DNA from: JBEKHT01 sp049511715 | Lineage (GTDB): Bacteria; Chloroflexota; Anaerolineae; Anaerolineales; RBG-16-64-43 | NCBI GenBank assembly: GCA_049511715.1 | Contig: JBEKXU010000049.1 | Location: 1 to 16,316, forward strand | DNA length: 16,316 bases | Direction: 5' to 3' | Part shown: positions 1-6,356 of the stretch, piece after piece | Layout of the letters: every line of letters starts with the position of its first letter | Position numbering within the stretch: position 1 is the stretch's first letter | Translations under genes and position numbers: made by a program | Notes under the pieces: generated by a model | Told to the model about the DNA's origin: nothing | Seen by the model: only the letters and a program-made list of their open reading frames with translations | Database searches by the model: none

Positions 1-7
1 GCATGGA

Positions 8-27
8 TTCAACTTCTAAGTGCAACG
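8..27 (+). repeat. IS30 element left terminal inverted repeat
   Basis: This end reads ttcaacttctaagtgcaacg and matches the complement of 1002-1021 at 18 of 20 positions. It contains the last codons of the transposase gene. Confidence 0.8.
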
Positions 28-980
28 GTGTGGCCGTATAGTACCTCCGCCGGGGTGAGGAAGTCGAGACACTTGCGGGGTCGGTCGTTTAGTTCGCTGG
101 AGATAGCATCCAGGTCCAGTTGGGTGACGCGATCCAAGTCGGTGCAGTGGGGCAGGTAGCGGCGGATCAGGCCATTGGTGTTTTCCACGGTGCCCTTTTC
201 CCAGGAGTGATAGGGGTGGCAGAAGAAGAAGGGAATGTGCAGGAGGTGGGAAATCCGCTCGTGCTCTGCGTACTCGCTACCGTTGTCGGAAGTGAGGCTA
301 CGCACGGGTTTCTCGGCCAGCTGCAGGAGGAGGGCGCGGGAGGTTTCCTGAGCCGAGCGAGCGGCGAGCTTGGTGAGCAGGGTGAAACGGCTGTGGCGGT
401 CCACTAGGACGTTCAAGGCTTGCTGGTGGGGGTAGAGCAGGGAATCGGTTTCCCAGTGCCCCGGTTCCGTTCGCTGATTAGCCGCCCAGGGACGGGAATC
501 GATGAAAATCCGGTTGGAAATAGGCCTAACCTGGACATGACGACCCTGGCGCTTGCTGCGCTTCTTTTTGCCCCGGCGGAGGTACTCGAAGAGTTTTTCC
601 TGCCGGCCGAGGGGCGAGTCGTAGATGAAGCGGTAGAGGGTTTCATGGTTGACCACGGTTCTCCCCTCCTCCGCACGCAGCCGGCCAGCAATCTGCTCCG
701 GAGACCAGCCACGCTCCAGGAGAAGCACGACGGTTCGGCGCAGGGTGCGATCTGCCAGGCGCAATCGCGGTCGACAGCGCTGACGCCGGGCTTGGTAGCG
801 GCCCTGAGCGACATCCGGCAGGTACCCCACGGGAGTCACTGCATTCCGGCGCAGTTCGCGGCTAATGGTGCCCTTGTCCCGCCCCAGGCGGCGAGCAACC
901 TCAGCTTGCGAGCACCCTTCCCGAACCCATTGAAAAAGCAACAAACGCTCATCCCTGGAGAGGTGGCCATAGGTCTTCAT
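9..980 (-). CDS. IS30-family transposase (DDE)
   Basis: This is a full-length 323-residue transposase that moves the surrounding element by DDE chemistry. The N-terminus holds the IS30 helix-turn-helix (residues 5-46, ending in a TISRELRRN motif). A second DNA-binding helix-turn-helix follows around 92-120 (WSPEQIAGRL). The rve-type catalytic core spans about 170-315. The acidic triad is D179 (GHWETDSLL), D232 (TSDNGSEY) and E266 (GTVENTNG), with the IS30 spacing of 33 residues between the second D and the E. No stop or frameshift is seen, so it could be active. The start is the ATG read leftward from 980, with a GAGGA ribosome-binding-like run about 12 bases before it. The stop overlaps the terminal repeat. 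Confidence 0.95.
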   Translation of the reverse strand: MKTYGHLSRDERLLLFQWVREGCSQAEVARRLGRDKGTISRELRRNAVTPVGYLPDVAQGRYQARRQRCRPRLRLADRTLRRTVVLLLERGWSPEQIAGRLRAEEGRTVVNHETLYRFIYDSPLGRQEKLFEYLRRGKKKRSKRQGRHVQVRPISNRIFIDSRPWAANQRTEPGHWETDSLLYPHQQALNVLVDRHSRFTLLTKLAARSAQETSRALLLQLAEKPVRSLTSDNGSEYAEHERISHLLHIPFFFCHPYHSWEKGTVENTNGLIRRYLPHCTDLDRVTQLDLDAISSELNDRPRKCLDFLTPAEVLYGHTVALRS

Positions 981-1001
981 ACAACGCTATTGTCCTCATA
1001 G

Positions 1002-1021
1002 CGTTGCACTTAGAATTAGAA
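1002..1021 (-). repeat. IS30 element right terminal inverted repeat
   Basis: This is the partner of the left end. The 14 inner bases are perfect, and two mismatches lie in the outer 6. It sits upstream of the transposase start. Confidence 0.8.
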
Positions 1022-1049
1022 CTGGGGTAGAACTGGGGCCGGGCCCCAG
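1018..1049. repeat. 11-base tandem repeat plus GC-rich palindrome before gatC
   Basis: The 10-mer agaactgggg occurs twice, at 1018-1027 and 1029-1038 (11-base period). The second copy runs into an inverted repeat: CTGGGGC at 1033-1039 and GCCCCAG at 1043-1049, with a 3-base gap. This sits between the IS end and the gatC -10 box, roughly where the -35 region falls, so it could be an operator or an upstream terminator stem lacking a T tract. The function is unknown. The first repeat copy overlaps the proposed IS boundary. Confidence 0.5.
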
Positions 1050-1064
1050 GGAAAACGGCTGAGG

Positions 1065-1070
1065 TATAAT
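1065..1070 (+). promoter_or_regulatory. -10 box of gatC promoter, probably leaderless
   Basis: A perfect TATAAT ends 7 bases before the GTG start, leaving 6 bases between them. Transcription normally starts about 7 bases past the -10 box, so the mRNA would begin at or next to the GTG. No Shine-Dalgarno run is present between box and start. No convincing -35 hexamer is seen at the expected distance. Confidence 0.6.
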
Positions 1071-1076
1071 CCCCGC

Positions 1077-1364
1077 GTGCCTCTGACACGGGAAGAAGTG
1101 GAACACATCGCGCGGCTGGCGCACCTGCGCCTCACGAGCGACGAGGTGAATTTGTACCGCGCGCAGCTAGAAAGTATTCTGGACTACGCGGCGAGGCTTC
1201 GGGCCGTCGACACCTCGAACATTCCACCCACTACCAGTGTCCTGGGGCTGCGCTCGATCCTGCGGGAGGACGGCTCGCCCAGACCCTGGGAACGTGAAGA
1301 ATTGCTCCGCGCGGCGCCGAAAAGTGAACGTGGCATGTTTCGGGTTCCGCCAGTCTTCGACTGA
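1077..1364 (+). CDS. gatC: Asp/Glu-tRNA amidotransferase subunit C
   Basis: GatC is the small linker subunit that wraps around GatA and stabilises its contact with GatB in the tRNA-dependent amidotransferase, which turns Glu-tRNA(Gln) or Asp-tRNA(Asn) into the amide form in the cytoplasm. The 95-residue length is typical. The N-terminus shows the family pattern LTREEVEHIARLAHLRL, then the helix with YRAQLESILDYAARL. The C-terminal part has the usual REDGSPRP and a late ERGMFRVPPVF that matches the common R-x-G-x-F-x-V-P-x-V ending. GTG is chosen because it lies just before the conserved start and 6 bases after a TATAAT box. It is followed after 20 bases by gatA, so the two are surely co-transcribed. 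Confidence 0.95.
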   Translation: MPLTREEVEHIARLAHLRLTSDEVNLYRAQLESILDYAARLRAVDTSNIPPTTSVLGLRSILREDGSPRPWEREELLRAAPKSERGMFRVPPVFD

Positions 1365-1384
1365 TTCGGGTCTGACGGGCGGAC

Positions 1385-2863
1385 ATGGACATCCTCTCCC
1401 TTTCCCTCCGGCAGCTTCTTGAGGCGTTTCGCGAGGGCGAGCTCACCAGCCTGGAACTGACGAACGCCTGTCTGACCCGAATCGAACGCCTGAATCCCAA
1501 CCTGAATGCCCTGCTGTACTGGGAGCCTGAGACTGCTCTGGCCCAGGCAAGGACAGCCGACGCGCGCTGGGCCGCGTGGCGCGGCGATCGGCGCTGCTCG
1601 CCCCCACCTCTGCTGGGAATCCCTCTGGCCGTCAAAGATCTGATCTGCGTGGCGAACATGCCCTGCACCTGCGGGTCGCGCATCTTGGAAAACTATGTGC
1701 CTCCCTATGACGCGACGGCCGTCTCCAGATTGCGGGACGCCGGCGCCATTCTTGTGGGCAAGAGCAATGCCGACGAGTTTGCCATGGGTTCCTCAACGGA
1801 AAACTCCGCCTATGGCGTGACGCGGAACCCTTGGGACTTCTCGCGGGTTCCGGGGGGCTCCAGCGGGGGAAGCGCCGCCGCTGTAGCCGCGCGCATGGTC
1901 CCGGCGGCCTTGGGTACCGACACAGGGGGGAGCGTTAGACAACCCGCCTCCTTCTGCGGCGTCTCGGGTATCAAACCGACCTACGGCCGCGTTTCCCGAT
2001 ATGGCCTGGTGGCTTACGGCAGCTCCTTGGACACGATTGGATGCTTGGCGCGGCAAGTGGAAGACTTGGCCTTGCTGCTCGCGGCGATTGCGGGCCATGA
2101 TCCGATGGATTCCACCACCCTGCCCGAGCGCGTACCGGCCTATTCCGCCCCATTGCAGGGGGAACCGGACCTGAGAGGCATTCGGGTAGGCGTTCCCAGG
2201 GAGTATTTTGTCTCCGGGATTCAACCCGAGGTCGAACGCGCCGTACGCGCCGCAGTTCGCGGTCTGGAAGGGTTGCACGCCGGGGTCGAAGAAGTAACGC
2301 TGCCGCACACTGAGTATGCGGTTCCGGTTTACTACGTGGTCGCGCCGGCCGAGGCCTCCGCGAATCTGGCCCGCTATGATGGGATGCGCTTCGGGCCAAG
2401 GATTGACGCGGCGAGCCTGTGGGAGAGCTACGAGGCCACGCGCGGTTCGGCCTTTGGGCCCGAGGTGAAGAGGCGCATCATGCTGGGCACCTATGCCCTG
2501 TCGGCGGGCTATTACGATGCCTACTACGGCCAAGCCCAGAAGGTGAGGACGTTAATCCGGGCCGACTTTGAGCGAGCCTTCGAGAAAGTGGACGTGATCG
2601 CTTGTCCGGTGGCACCGACGACGGCCTTTCGCATCGGGGAGAAAACGAATGACCCTCTGGCGATGTACCTGGAGGACGTCTTCACCCTGCCGGCGAACTT
2701 AGCCGGGATCCCGGGGCTGGCCTTGCCCTGCGGGTTCGACGAGAGACATCTGCCGATCGGGCTGCAACTCAACGCGCCTCAGCTGGGCGAGGAAATTCTC
2801 TTTCGCGTCGGCTGGGCCTATCAACAGATCAGCTCGTGGCATAAGGAGGCCCCCGTGCTATGA
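1385..2863 (+). CDS. gatA: Asp/Glu-tRNA amidotransferase subunit A (amidase)
   Basis: GatA hydrolyses glutamine and passes the ammonia to GatB, which amidates the mischarged tRNA. The 492-residue length is normal. The amidase signature is complete: PGGSSGGSAAA at 156-166 and TDTGGSVRQPA at 178-188. The Ser-cisSer-Lys triad fits K84 (AVKDL), S159 and S183, with the family spacings of 75 and 24 residues. The YYGQAQKVRTLI helix (first Y at residue 379) and the PIGLQL segment near the C-terminus are also standard for GatA. The ribosome binding site is weak. The stop overlaps the next start by four bases (ATGA at 2860-2863), so the nucleotidyltransferase is translationally coupled. Confidence 0.97.
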   Translation: MDILSLSLRQLLEAFREGELTSLELTNACLTRIERLNPNLNALLYWEPETALAQARTADARWAAWRGDRRCSPPPLLGIPLAVKDLICVANMPCTCGSRILENYVPPYDATAVSRLRDAGAILVGKSNADEFAMGSSTENSAYGVTRNPWDFSRVPGGSSGGSAAAVAARMVPAALGTDTGGSVRQPASFCGVSGIKPTYGRVSRYGLVAYGSSLDTIGCLARQVEDLALLLAAIAGHDPMDSTTLPERVPAYSAPLQGEPDLRGIRVGVPREYFVSGIQPEVERAVRAAVRGLEGLHAGVEEVTLPHTEYAVPVYYVVAPAEASANLARYDGMRFGPRIDAASLWESYEATRGSAFGPEVKRRIMLGTYALSAGYYDAYYGQAQKVRTLIRADFERAFEKVDVIACPVAPTTAFRIGEKTNDPLAMYLEDVFTLPANLAGIPGLALPCGFDERHLPIGLQLNAPQLGEEILFRVGWAYQQISSWHKEAPVL

Positions 2864-3852
2864 GAGTGATATTGCCCATGGCTGGCTTCGGCACGCGCCT
2901 GCGGCCCCTCACCTGGAGCAAGCCCAAGCCGCTGGTCCCGGTGGCGGGAAAACCCATCCTGGGCCATGTGCTCGATATGTTCGTGTCGTTGCCGGATGTT
3001 GAAGAGGTGGTCTTCGTCGTCGGGTACATGGGCGACCAGGTGGAGGAATACGTCGAGCGCGACTATTCTCACCTGCGAGCCTGCTACGTTGAACAACGAG
3101 AGATGCTCGGCCAGTCCCACGCCCTCTGGCTGGCGCGCGAACATGTCCGCGGCCCCATCCTCGTGCTGTTCGTGGACACCCTCATCGAAACCGATCTGGC
3201 CCAGATCGCGGGGCAAGGGCGAGAGGCCGTGGCCTGGGTGAAGGCGGTGCAGGACCCGCGGCGGTTTGGAGTAGCGGAATTGGGCCCGGATGCCCGCGTG
3301 ACCCGTCTGGTGGAAAAGCCCGCCGACCTGAAGAACAACCTGGTGGTGGTAGGTTGTTACTACCTGCCCTCCGGTGAAGATCTCATCGCGGCCATCCAGG
3401 AGCAGATGCGACGCGAGCTCCGACTGAACGGGGAGTTCTTCTTGGCCGACGCCCTAAACGTGATGCTAGAGGGCGGTTTGAAGATGAAGGTAAAAGAGGT
3501 TCAGGTTTGGGAGGACTGCGGAAAGCCGGAGGCCTTGCTGCACACAAATCGCTACCTGCTGGACCATGGGCGAGAAAACTCCGGCCAGGTCCAGCGCGCA
3601 GACTTGGTGATCGTGCCGCCGGTATTTATTGATCCAGCCGCCCGGGCGAAGCGCTCGATCATCGGCCCCCATGTCTCCTTGGCCGCCGGTTGCGTCGTGG
3701 ACAGCTCCATCGTGCAGGATTCGATCGTGGATGAGGAAGCCGAAATCACGGATGCGGTTCTCACGGGATCGCTGGTGGGGAGACAGGCACGCATCCGCGG
3801 GCGGTATCATTCGATCATCGTGGGCGACTCCTCGGAAGTGGGCTTCGACTGA
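2860..3852 (+). CDS. Sugar-phosphate nucleotidyltransferase (NTP_transferase plus hexapeptide domain)
   Basis: The enzyme most likely joins a nucleoside triphosphate to a sugar 1-phosphate, as glucose-1-phosphate thymidylyltransferase or mannose-1-phosphate guanylyltransferase do. The activated sugar would feed cell-surface glycans. The N-terminus has the nucleotide-binding signature GFGTRLRPLT (9-18) followed by KPKPLVPVAGKP (21-32). D106 in LFVDTLI is the likely metal ligand (many relatives have GD there). VEKP at 151-154 and WEDCGKPEALL at 217-227 complete the sugar site. From about 250 the protein becomes a short left-handed beta-helix of hexapeptide repeats, as in the long RmlA-like archaeal and bacterial forms. 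The base and sugar cannot be told from sequence alone. It overlaps the gatA stop by four bases. Confidence 0.88.
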   Translation: MRVILPMAGFGTRLRPLTWSKPKPLVPVAGKPILGHVLDMFVSLPDVEEVVFVVGYMGDQVEEYVERDYSHLRACYVEQREMLGQSHALWLAREHVRGPILVLFVDTLIETDLAQIAGQGREAVAWVKAVQDPRRFGVAELGPDARVTRLVEKPADLKNNLVVVGCYYLPSGEDLIAAIQEQMRRELRLNGEFFLADALNVMLEGGLKMKVKEVQVWEDCGKPEALLHTNRYLLDHGRENSGQVQRADLVIVPPVFIDPAARAKRSIIGPHVSLAAGCVVDSSIVQDSIVDEEAEITDAVLTGSLVGRQARIRGRYHSIIVGDSSEVGFD

Positions 3853-3876
3853 GCTGGAAGGCAACGAGGTCTGGTC

Positions 3877-4089
3877 ATGAGCTGGCCGGTGGAATGTCAT
3901 TCCGGCTATGAGTACGCCGAACGGCCCGAGGCCTTCCACTGGGAAGGTCAGTGGCTGCAGATTGAGGCCATAGAAGGCGAGTGGCGCGTGCCGGACGGCA
4001 AGCGGTTTCGTGTTCGGACGCAGGGCGGGCGGATCTTTGAGCTCCTGTATGCGGAAAGGCATGACGAGTGGCGCGTTCAGCCCCGGTGA
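3877..4089 (+). CDS. Small conserved-looking protein of unknown function, 70 residues
   Basis: This is a short soluble protein with no signal peptide or membrane segment. Its pattern is alternating aromatic and charged strands: ERPEAFHWEGQW near 16-27, EWRVPDGKRFRVRT near 34-47, and GRIFELLYAERHDEW near 50-65. The layout (W-x-G, then W-R-x-P-x-G-x-x-F-x-V-R-T, then x-F-x-L-x-Y) is a small all-beta domain like those filed as DUF6504-type proteins; that resemblance is from memory and tentative. It starts 24 bases after the nucleotidyltransferase with GAGG a few bases upstream of the ATG. Its stop overlaps a following ATG by one base (TGATG). Real coding is likely because of operon spacing and protein-like composition. 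Confidence 0.7.
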   Translation: MSWPVECHSGYEYAERPEAFHWEGQWLQIEAIEGEWRVPDGKRFRVRTQGGRIFELLYAERHDEWRVQPR

Positions 4090-4328
4090 TGAAACGGGGA
4101 GAACTTGAGCCTATTGCATGACTCGCCGATCCCCGGGCCCCGCGAGCCCGTTCCGATGAATTCTGCGACCGCCGTTTGTTCGGGCCGAAGCACCTCTACC
4201 GGTCTTCGTTCGGGCGCACGGCCAGAGCAGGCCGAAGGGGCGGCGAAAGGTTTGTGGGCGAGATGCTGGGGGAGTGGGACCGCGGCCGTACGGTCGGGTT
4301 GAGCCGGAACCAACGGGGCGAGCGATGA
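4089..4328 (+). pseudogene. Degenerate short frame between the 70-residue gene and the DUF3052-like gene
   Basis: An ATG overlaps the preceding stop (TGATG) and opens a frame reading MKRGELEPIA before an in-frame TGA at 4125-4127. The same frame then stays open to a TGA at 4326-4328 that overlaps the next ATG (4-base overlap). The later part looks protein-like: SDEFCDRRLFGPKHLY, then GGERFVGEMLGEWDRGR. Coupled junctions at both ends suggest a former 79-codon gene broken by a single stop or by an indel pair. I do not recognise the family. It could also be non-coding: no start codon other than TTG or GTG follows the TGA until well inside the frame. Confidence 0.3.
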
Positions 4329-4760
4329 GGGCCCAGCCATTCTGTTCGCGCGATGTGCTCGACAAGCTGGGGCTGCGCCCCGGCCAAGTCGTGCGCGTCG
4401 TGGGTTATGGAGATCGCCAGTTGCTCCGGCGGGTGCGCAGCCGGATCGGGCGGCCTCTGACCCGCAAAGGGTGCCGGGCGATGGGATTCTCTTCTGGCCT
4501 CGGACAGCCTCGGGGGGGTTCAAAAACCCTGCCGTTCTTGCGCCCCTCCATATTTCCGCAGGGTGCCATTGGGGTGATCACTCCTAAGAGGAGGTGCTGC
4601 GGGTCCGACGGGTTGCCGTATCTGGGAGGGGCCCAGCTCATCCCGCTGGGCCGGGGGGGCGGGGCTGGTGGACCACAAGACGTTTTCGCTTTCGGGGCTA
4701 GAGAGCGCCACGTGCTTTGTGTGGCGCCGAGAGGAACAATCCCGGTGGGGGAAAGAGTGA
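4325..4760 (+). pseudogene. DUF3052-like protein gene broken by three frameshifts
   Basis: Read with three single-base corrections, this stretch gives one protein of about 145 residues. Frame one (from ATG 4325) gives DVLDKLGLRPGQVVRVVG and LRRVRSRIGRPL. One base seems missing between about 4458 and 4480, after which GDGILFWPRTASGG reads. Removing one G from the 7-G tract 4512-4518 continues into LRPSIFPQGAIGVITPK and GAQLIPLG. Removing one G from the 7-G tract 4653-4659 gives AGLVDHKTFSLSGLESATCF and a normal TGA at 4758-4760. The order KLG-x-x-PGQ, then a hydrophobic strand, GAIxVxTPK and GLVDxK is that of DUF3052 proteins, whose function is unknown. gatB starts 8 bases on. Sequencing error, true decay or phase-variable G tracts all fit. 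Confidence 0.6.
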
Positions 4761-4767
4761 GTCGACC

Positions 4768-6243
4768 GTGACATCCTACGAGCCGGTAATAGGGCTGGAG
4801 GTCCACGCCGAGCTCTTGACGCGGACCAAGATGTTTTGCGACAGCCCGGTCGTGGATACCACCTCGGCGTTGCCGAACACGGCGGTTTGTCCCGTTTGTC
4901 TTGGGCTTCCAGGGACCCTGCCGGTAATCAATCGGCGGGCGGTCGAACTGGGGCTTCGGGTGGCCTTAGCTCTGGGGTGTGAGGTACCCTCATTCAGCGT
5001 ATTTGCGCGCAAGAATTACTTTTACCCCGACTTGCCGAAAGGGTACCAGATCTCGCAATTTGAACTGCCTCTGGCGATTGGTGGTCGGCTCCCCCTGAGG
5101 ACGGAAGGGGGGACTAAGAGCGTGAGGGTCCAGCGGGTGCATCTCGAAGAGGACACAGGCAAACTGTTTCATGTGGAGGCCGCTCGTCCCTACAGCTTGG
5201 TCGACTTCAATCGGGCCGGGGTACCGCTGCTAGAGGTGGTATCTGAGCCCGACCTGCATTCCGTGGAAGAAGTCAAGGCCTATGCCATCGAGCTGCGGCG
5301 ACTGCTCTGCTATCTGGAAGTGAGCAGCGGCGACATGGACAAAGGGGCCATCCGGTTGGAGGCAAACGTATCCCTCCGGCCTATGGGCCAGCAGGAGCTG
5401 GGAACGCGCGTGGAAATCAAGAACCTCAACAGCTTTCGGGCCTTGGCCCACTCGGTCGAATACGAGATCCAGCGCCAACAGGATGTCCTTGAGAAGGGAG
5501 GCGTGATTCGGCAAGAGACCCTGGGATGGGACGAGTCGGCTGGGGCCACCGTGATTCAGCGCTCCAAGGAAGAAGCCCATGACTACCGGTATTTCCCCGA
5601 GCCGGATCTGCCACCCCTGGAGGTGGATCGAGCATGGCTTGACCGGATTGCGGCCTCCGTGCCGGAACTTCCCCATGCCCGCCTGGAGAGGCTAGCCGGG
5701 CAGTACGGCCTCTCACTGTCCGAGGCGGATCGCATTACAGCGGAAAAGGCCATCGCCGATTACTTTGAAAGCGCGGTGGCGGCGGCACGTGTCGCCCGGC
5801 CGAAGATGGTCGCCGCTTGGCTGGTAGGAGATCTGTTTGGCCTGCTCAACGCCAAGGGCAAAGTCCTAGTCCGGCCAGAGGGCCAACCGGAGATCGCCCC
5901 GGACGAACTGGCCAGCTTGGTAGACTTGGTCGCCTCGGGAACCGTTAGCGCGCCGACGGCGAAGTCGTTGCTGGAGGCCATGCTGGACACGGGGAAATCG
6001 GCCCGGGGACTGGTGGAAGAGGGCGGACTGGCGCAGATCGACGATGCCGCCGCTCTCGAGGGCCTAATCGCCCGCGTTCTGAGCGACCACGCGGAGCAGG
6101 TGGAGCTATATCGCACGGGGAAGCGCACCGTGCTGGAGTGGCTGCTGGGCCAGGTAATGAAAGCAAGCCAGGGCCGGGCCAATCCCTCGCGGGTCCGGAG
6201 CCTCCTGGAAGAGCAACTGTCCTCGGCCACCCCCAAGGGGTAG
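4768..6243 (+). CDS. gatB: Asp/Glu-tRNA amidotransferase subunit B
   Basis: GatB binds the mischarged tRNA, activates its side chain with ATP and uses ammonia from GatA to form Gln- or Asn-tRNA. The 491 residues match the usual length. Signatures in order: YEPVIGLEVHAEL (4-16), PNTAVCPVCLGLPGTLP (36-52), YFYPDLPKGYQISQ (84-97), HLEEDTGKL (125-133), DFNRAGVPLLEVVSEPD (146-162), RLEANVS (196-202), and EEAHDYRYFPEPDL (268-281). The C-terminal YqeY-like tail ends with GQVMKASQGRANP. The GTG at 4768 is chosen because it lies three codons before the conserved YEPVIGLEVH; an ATG at 4717 would add residues from another reading of the upstream gene. It belongs with gatC and gatA though other genes intervene. 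Confidence 0.97.
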   Translation: MTSYEPVIGLEVHAELLTRTKMFCDSPVVDTTSALPNTAVCPVCLGLPGTLPVINRRAVELGLRVALALGCEVPSFSVFARKNYFYPDLPKGYQISQFELPLAIGGRLPLRTEGGTKSVRVQRVHLEEDTGKLFHVEAARPYSLVDFNRAGVPLLEVVSEPDLHSVEEVKAYAIELRRLLCYLEVSSGDMDKGAIRLEANVSLRPMGQQELGTRVEIKNLNSFRALAHSVEYEIQRQQDVLEKGGVIRQETLGWDESAGATVIQRSKEEAHDYRYFPEPDLPPLEVDRAWLDRIAASVPELPHARLERLAGQYGLSLSEADRITAEKAIADYFESAVAAARVARPKMVAAWLVGDLFGLLNAKGKVLVRPEGQPEIAPDELASLVDLVASGTVSAPTAKSLLEAMLDTGKSARGLVEEGGLAQIDDAAALEGLIARVLSDHAEQVELYRTGKRTVLEWLLGQVMKASQGRANPSRVRSLLEEQLSSATPKG

Positions 6244-6356
6244 TAAATCCTCGCAGAAACTCGGGAGTTACTTCACTAGGCTCTGAGATCAGTCGCAGAA
6301 AGCATATTGGACGCCGATCTGGCAATCTTGATGAGAGAGAAAAGGCAGAAAACAAA

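Larger units (their letters stand above)
8..1021 (-). mobile_element. IS30-family insertion sequence, complete
   Basis: The element is about 1.0 kb and holds one transposase gene. Its ends form an imperfect inverted repeat of 20 bases with 18 matches (8-27 against the complement of 1002-1021); the inner 14 bases (14-27 and 1002-1015) match perfectly. The transposase TGA lies inside the left repeat. One-ORF elements of about 1-1.2 kb with 20-30 bp ends are normal for IS30. A 3-base target duplication TGG (4-6 and 1023-1025) is possible if the element is 7-1022, but three bases can match by chance. The right end is about 44 bases from the gatC -10 box, so insertion may have removed or replaced upstream control sequence. 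The exact outer boundary is uncertain by a few bases. Confidence 0.85.

Noticed and set aside
413..1001. Long open frames on both strands within the insertion sequence besides the transposase
   Set aside because: They are other-frame readings of the GC-rich transposase gene with no family motifs or ribosome binding sites.
4125..4127. In-frame TGA as a recoded codon (selenocysteine or glycine)
   Set aside because: TGA is the normal stop of several intact genes here, and no selenocysteine insertion structure or known selenoprotein context is seen.
4705..4727. Hairpin GCGCCAC/GTGGCGC with a 9-base loop before gatB
   Set aside because: It lies inside the part that reads as the C-terminus of the DUF3052-like protein and has no T tract, so it is not called as a terminator or RNA element.
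4450..4767. Possible structured RNA (tmRNA, RNase P RNA or SRP RNA) in the apparently gene-poor stretch before gatB
   Set aside because: None of the conserved core motifs of these RNAs was found, and the frameshift-corrected protein explains the stretch.
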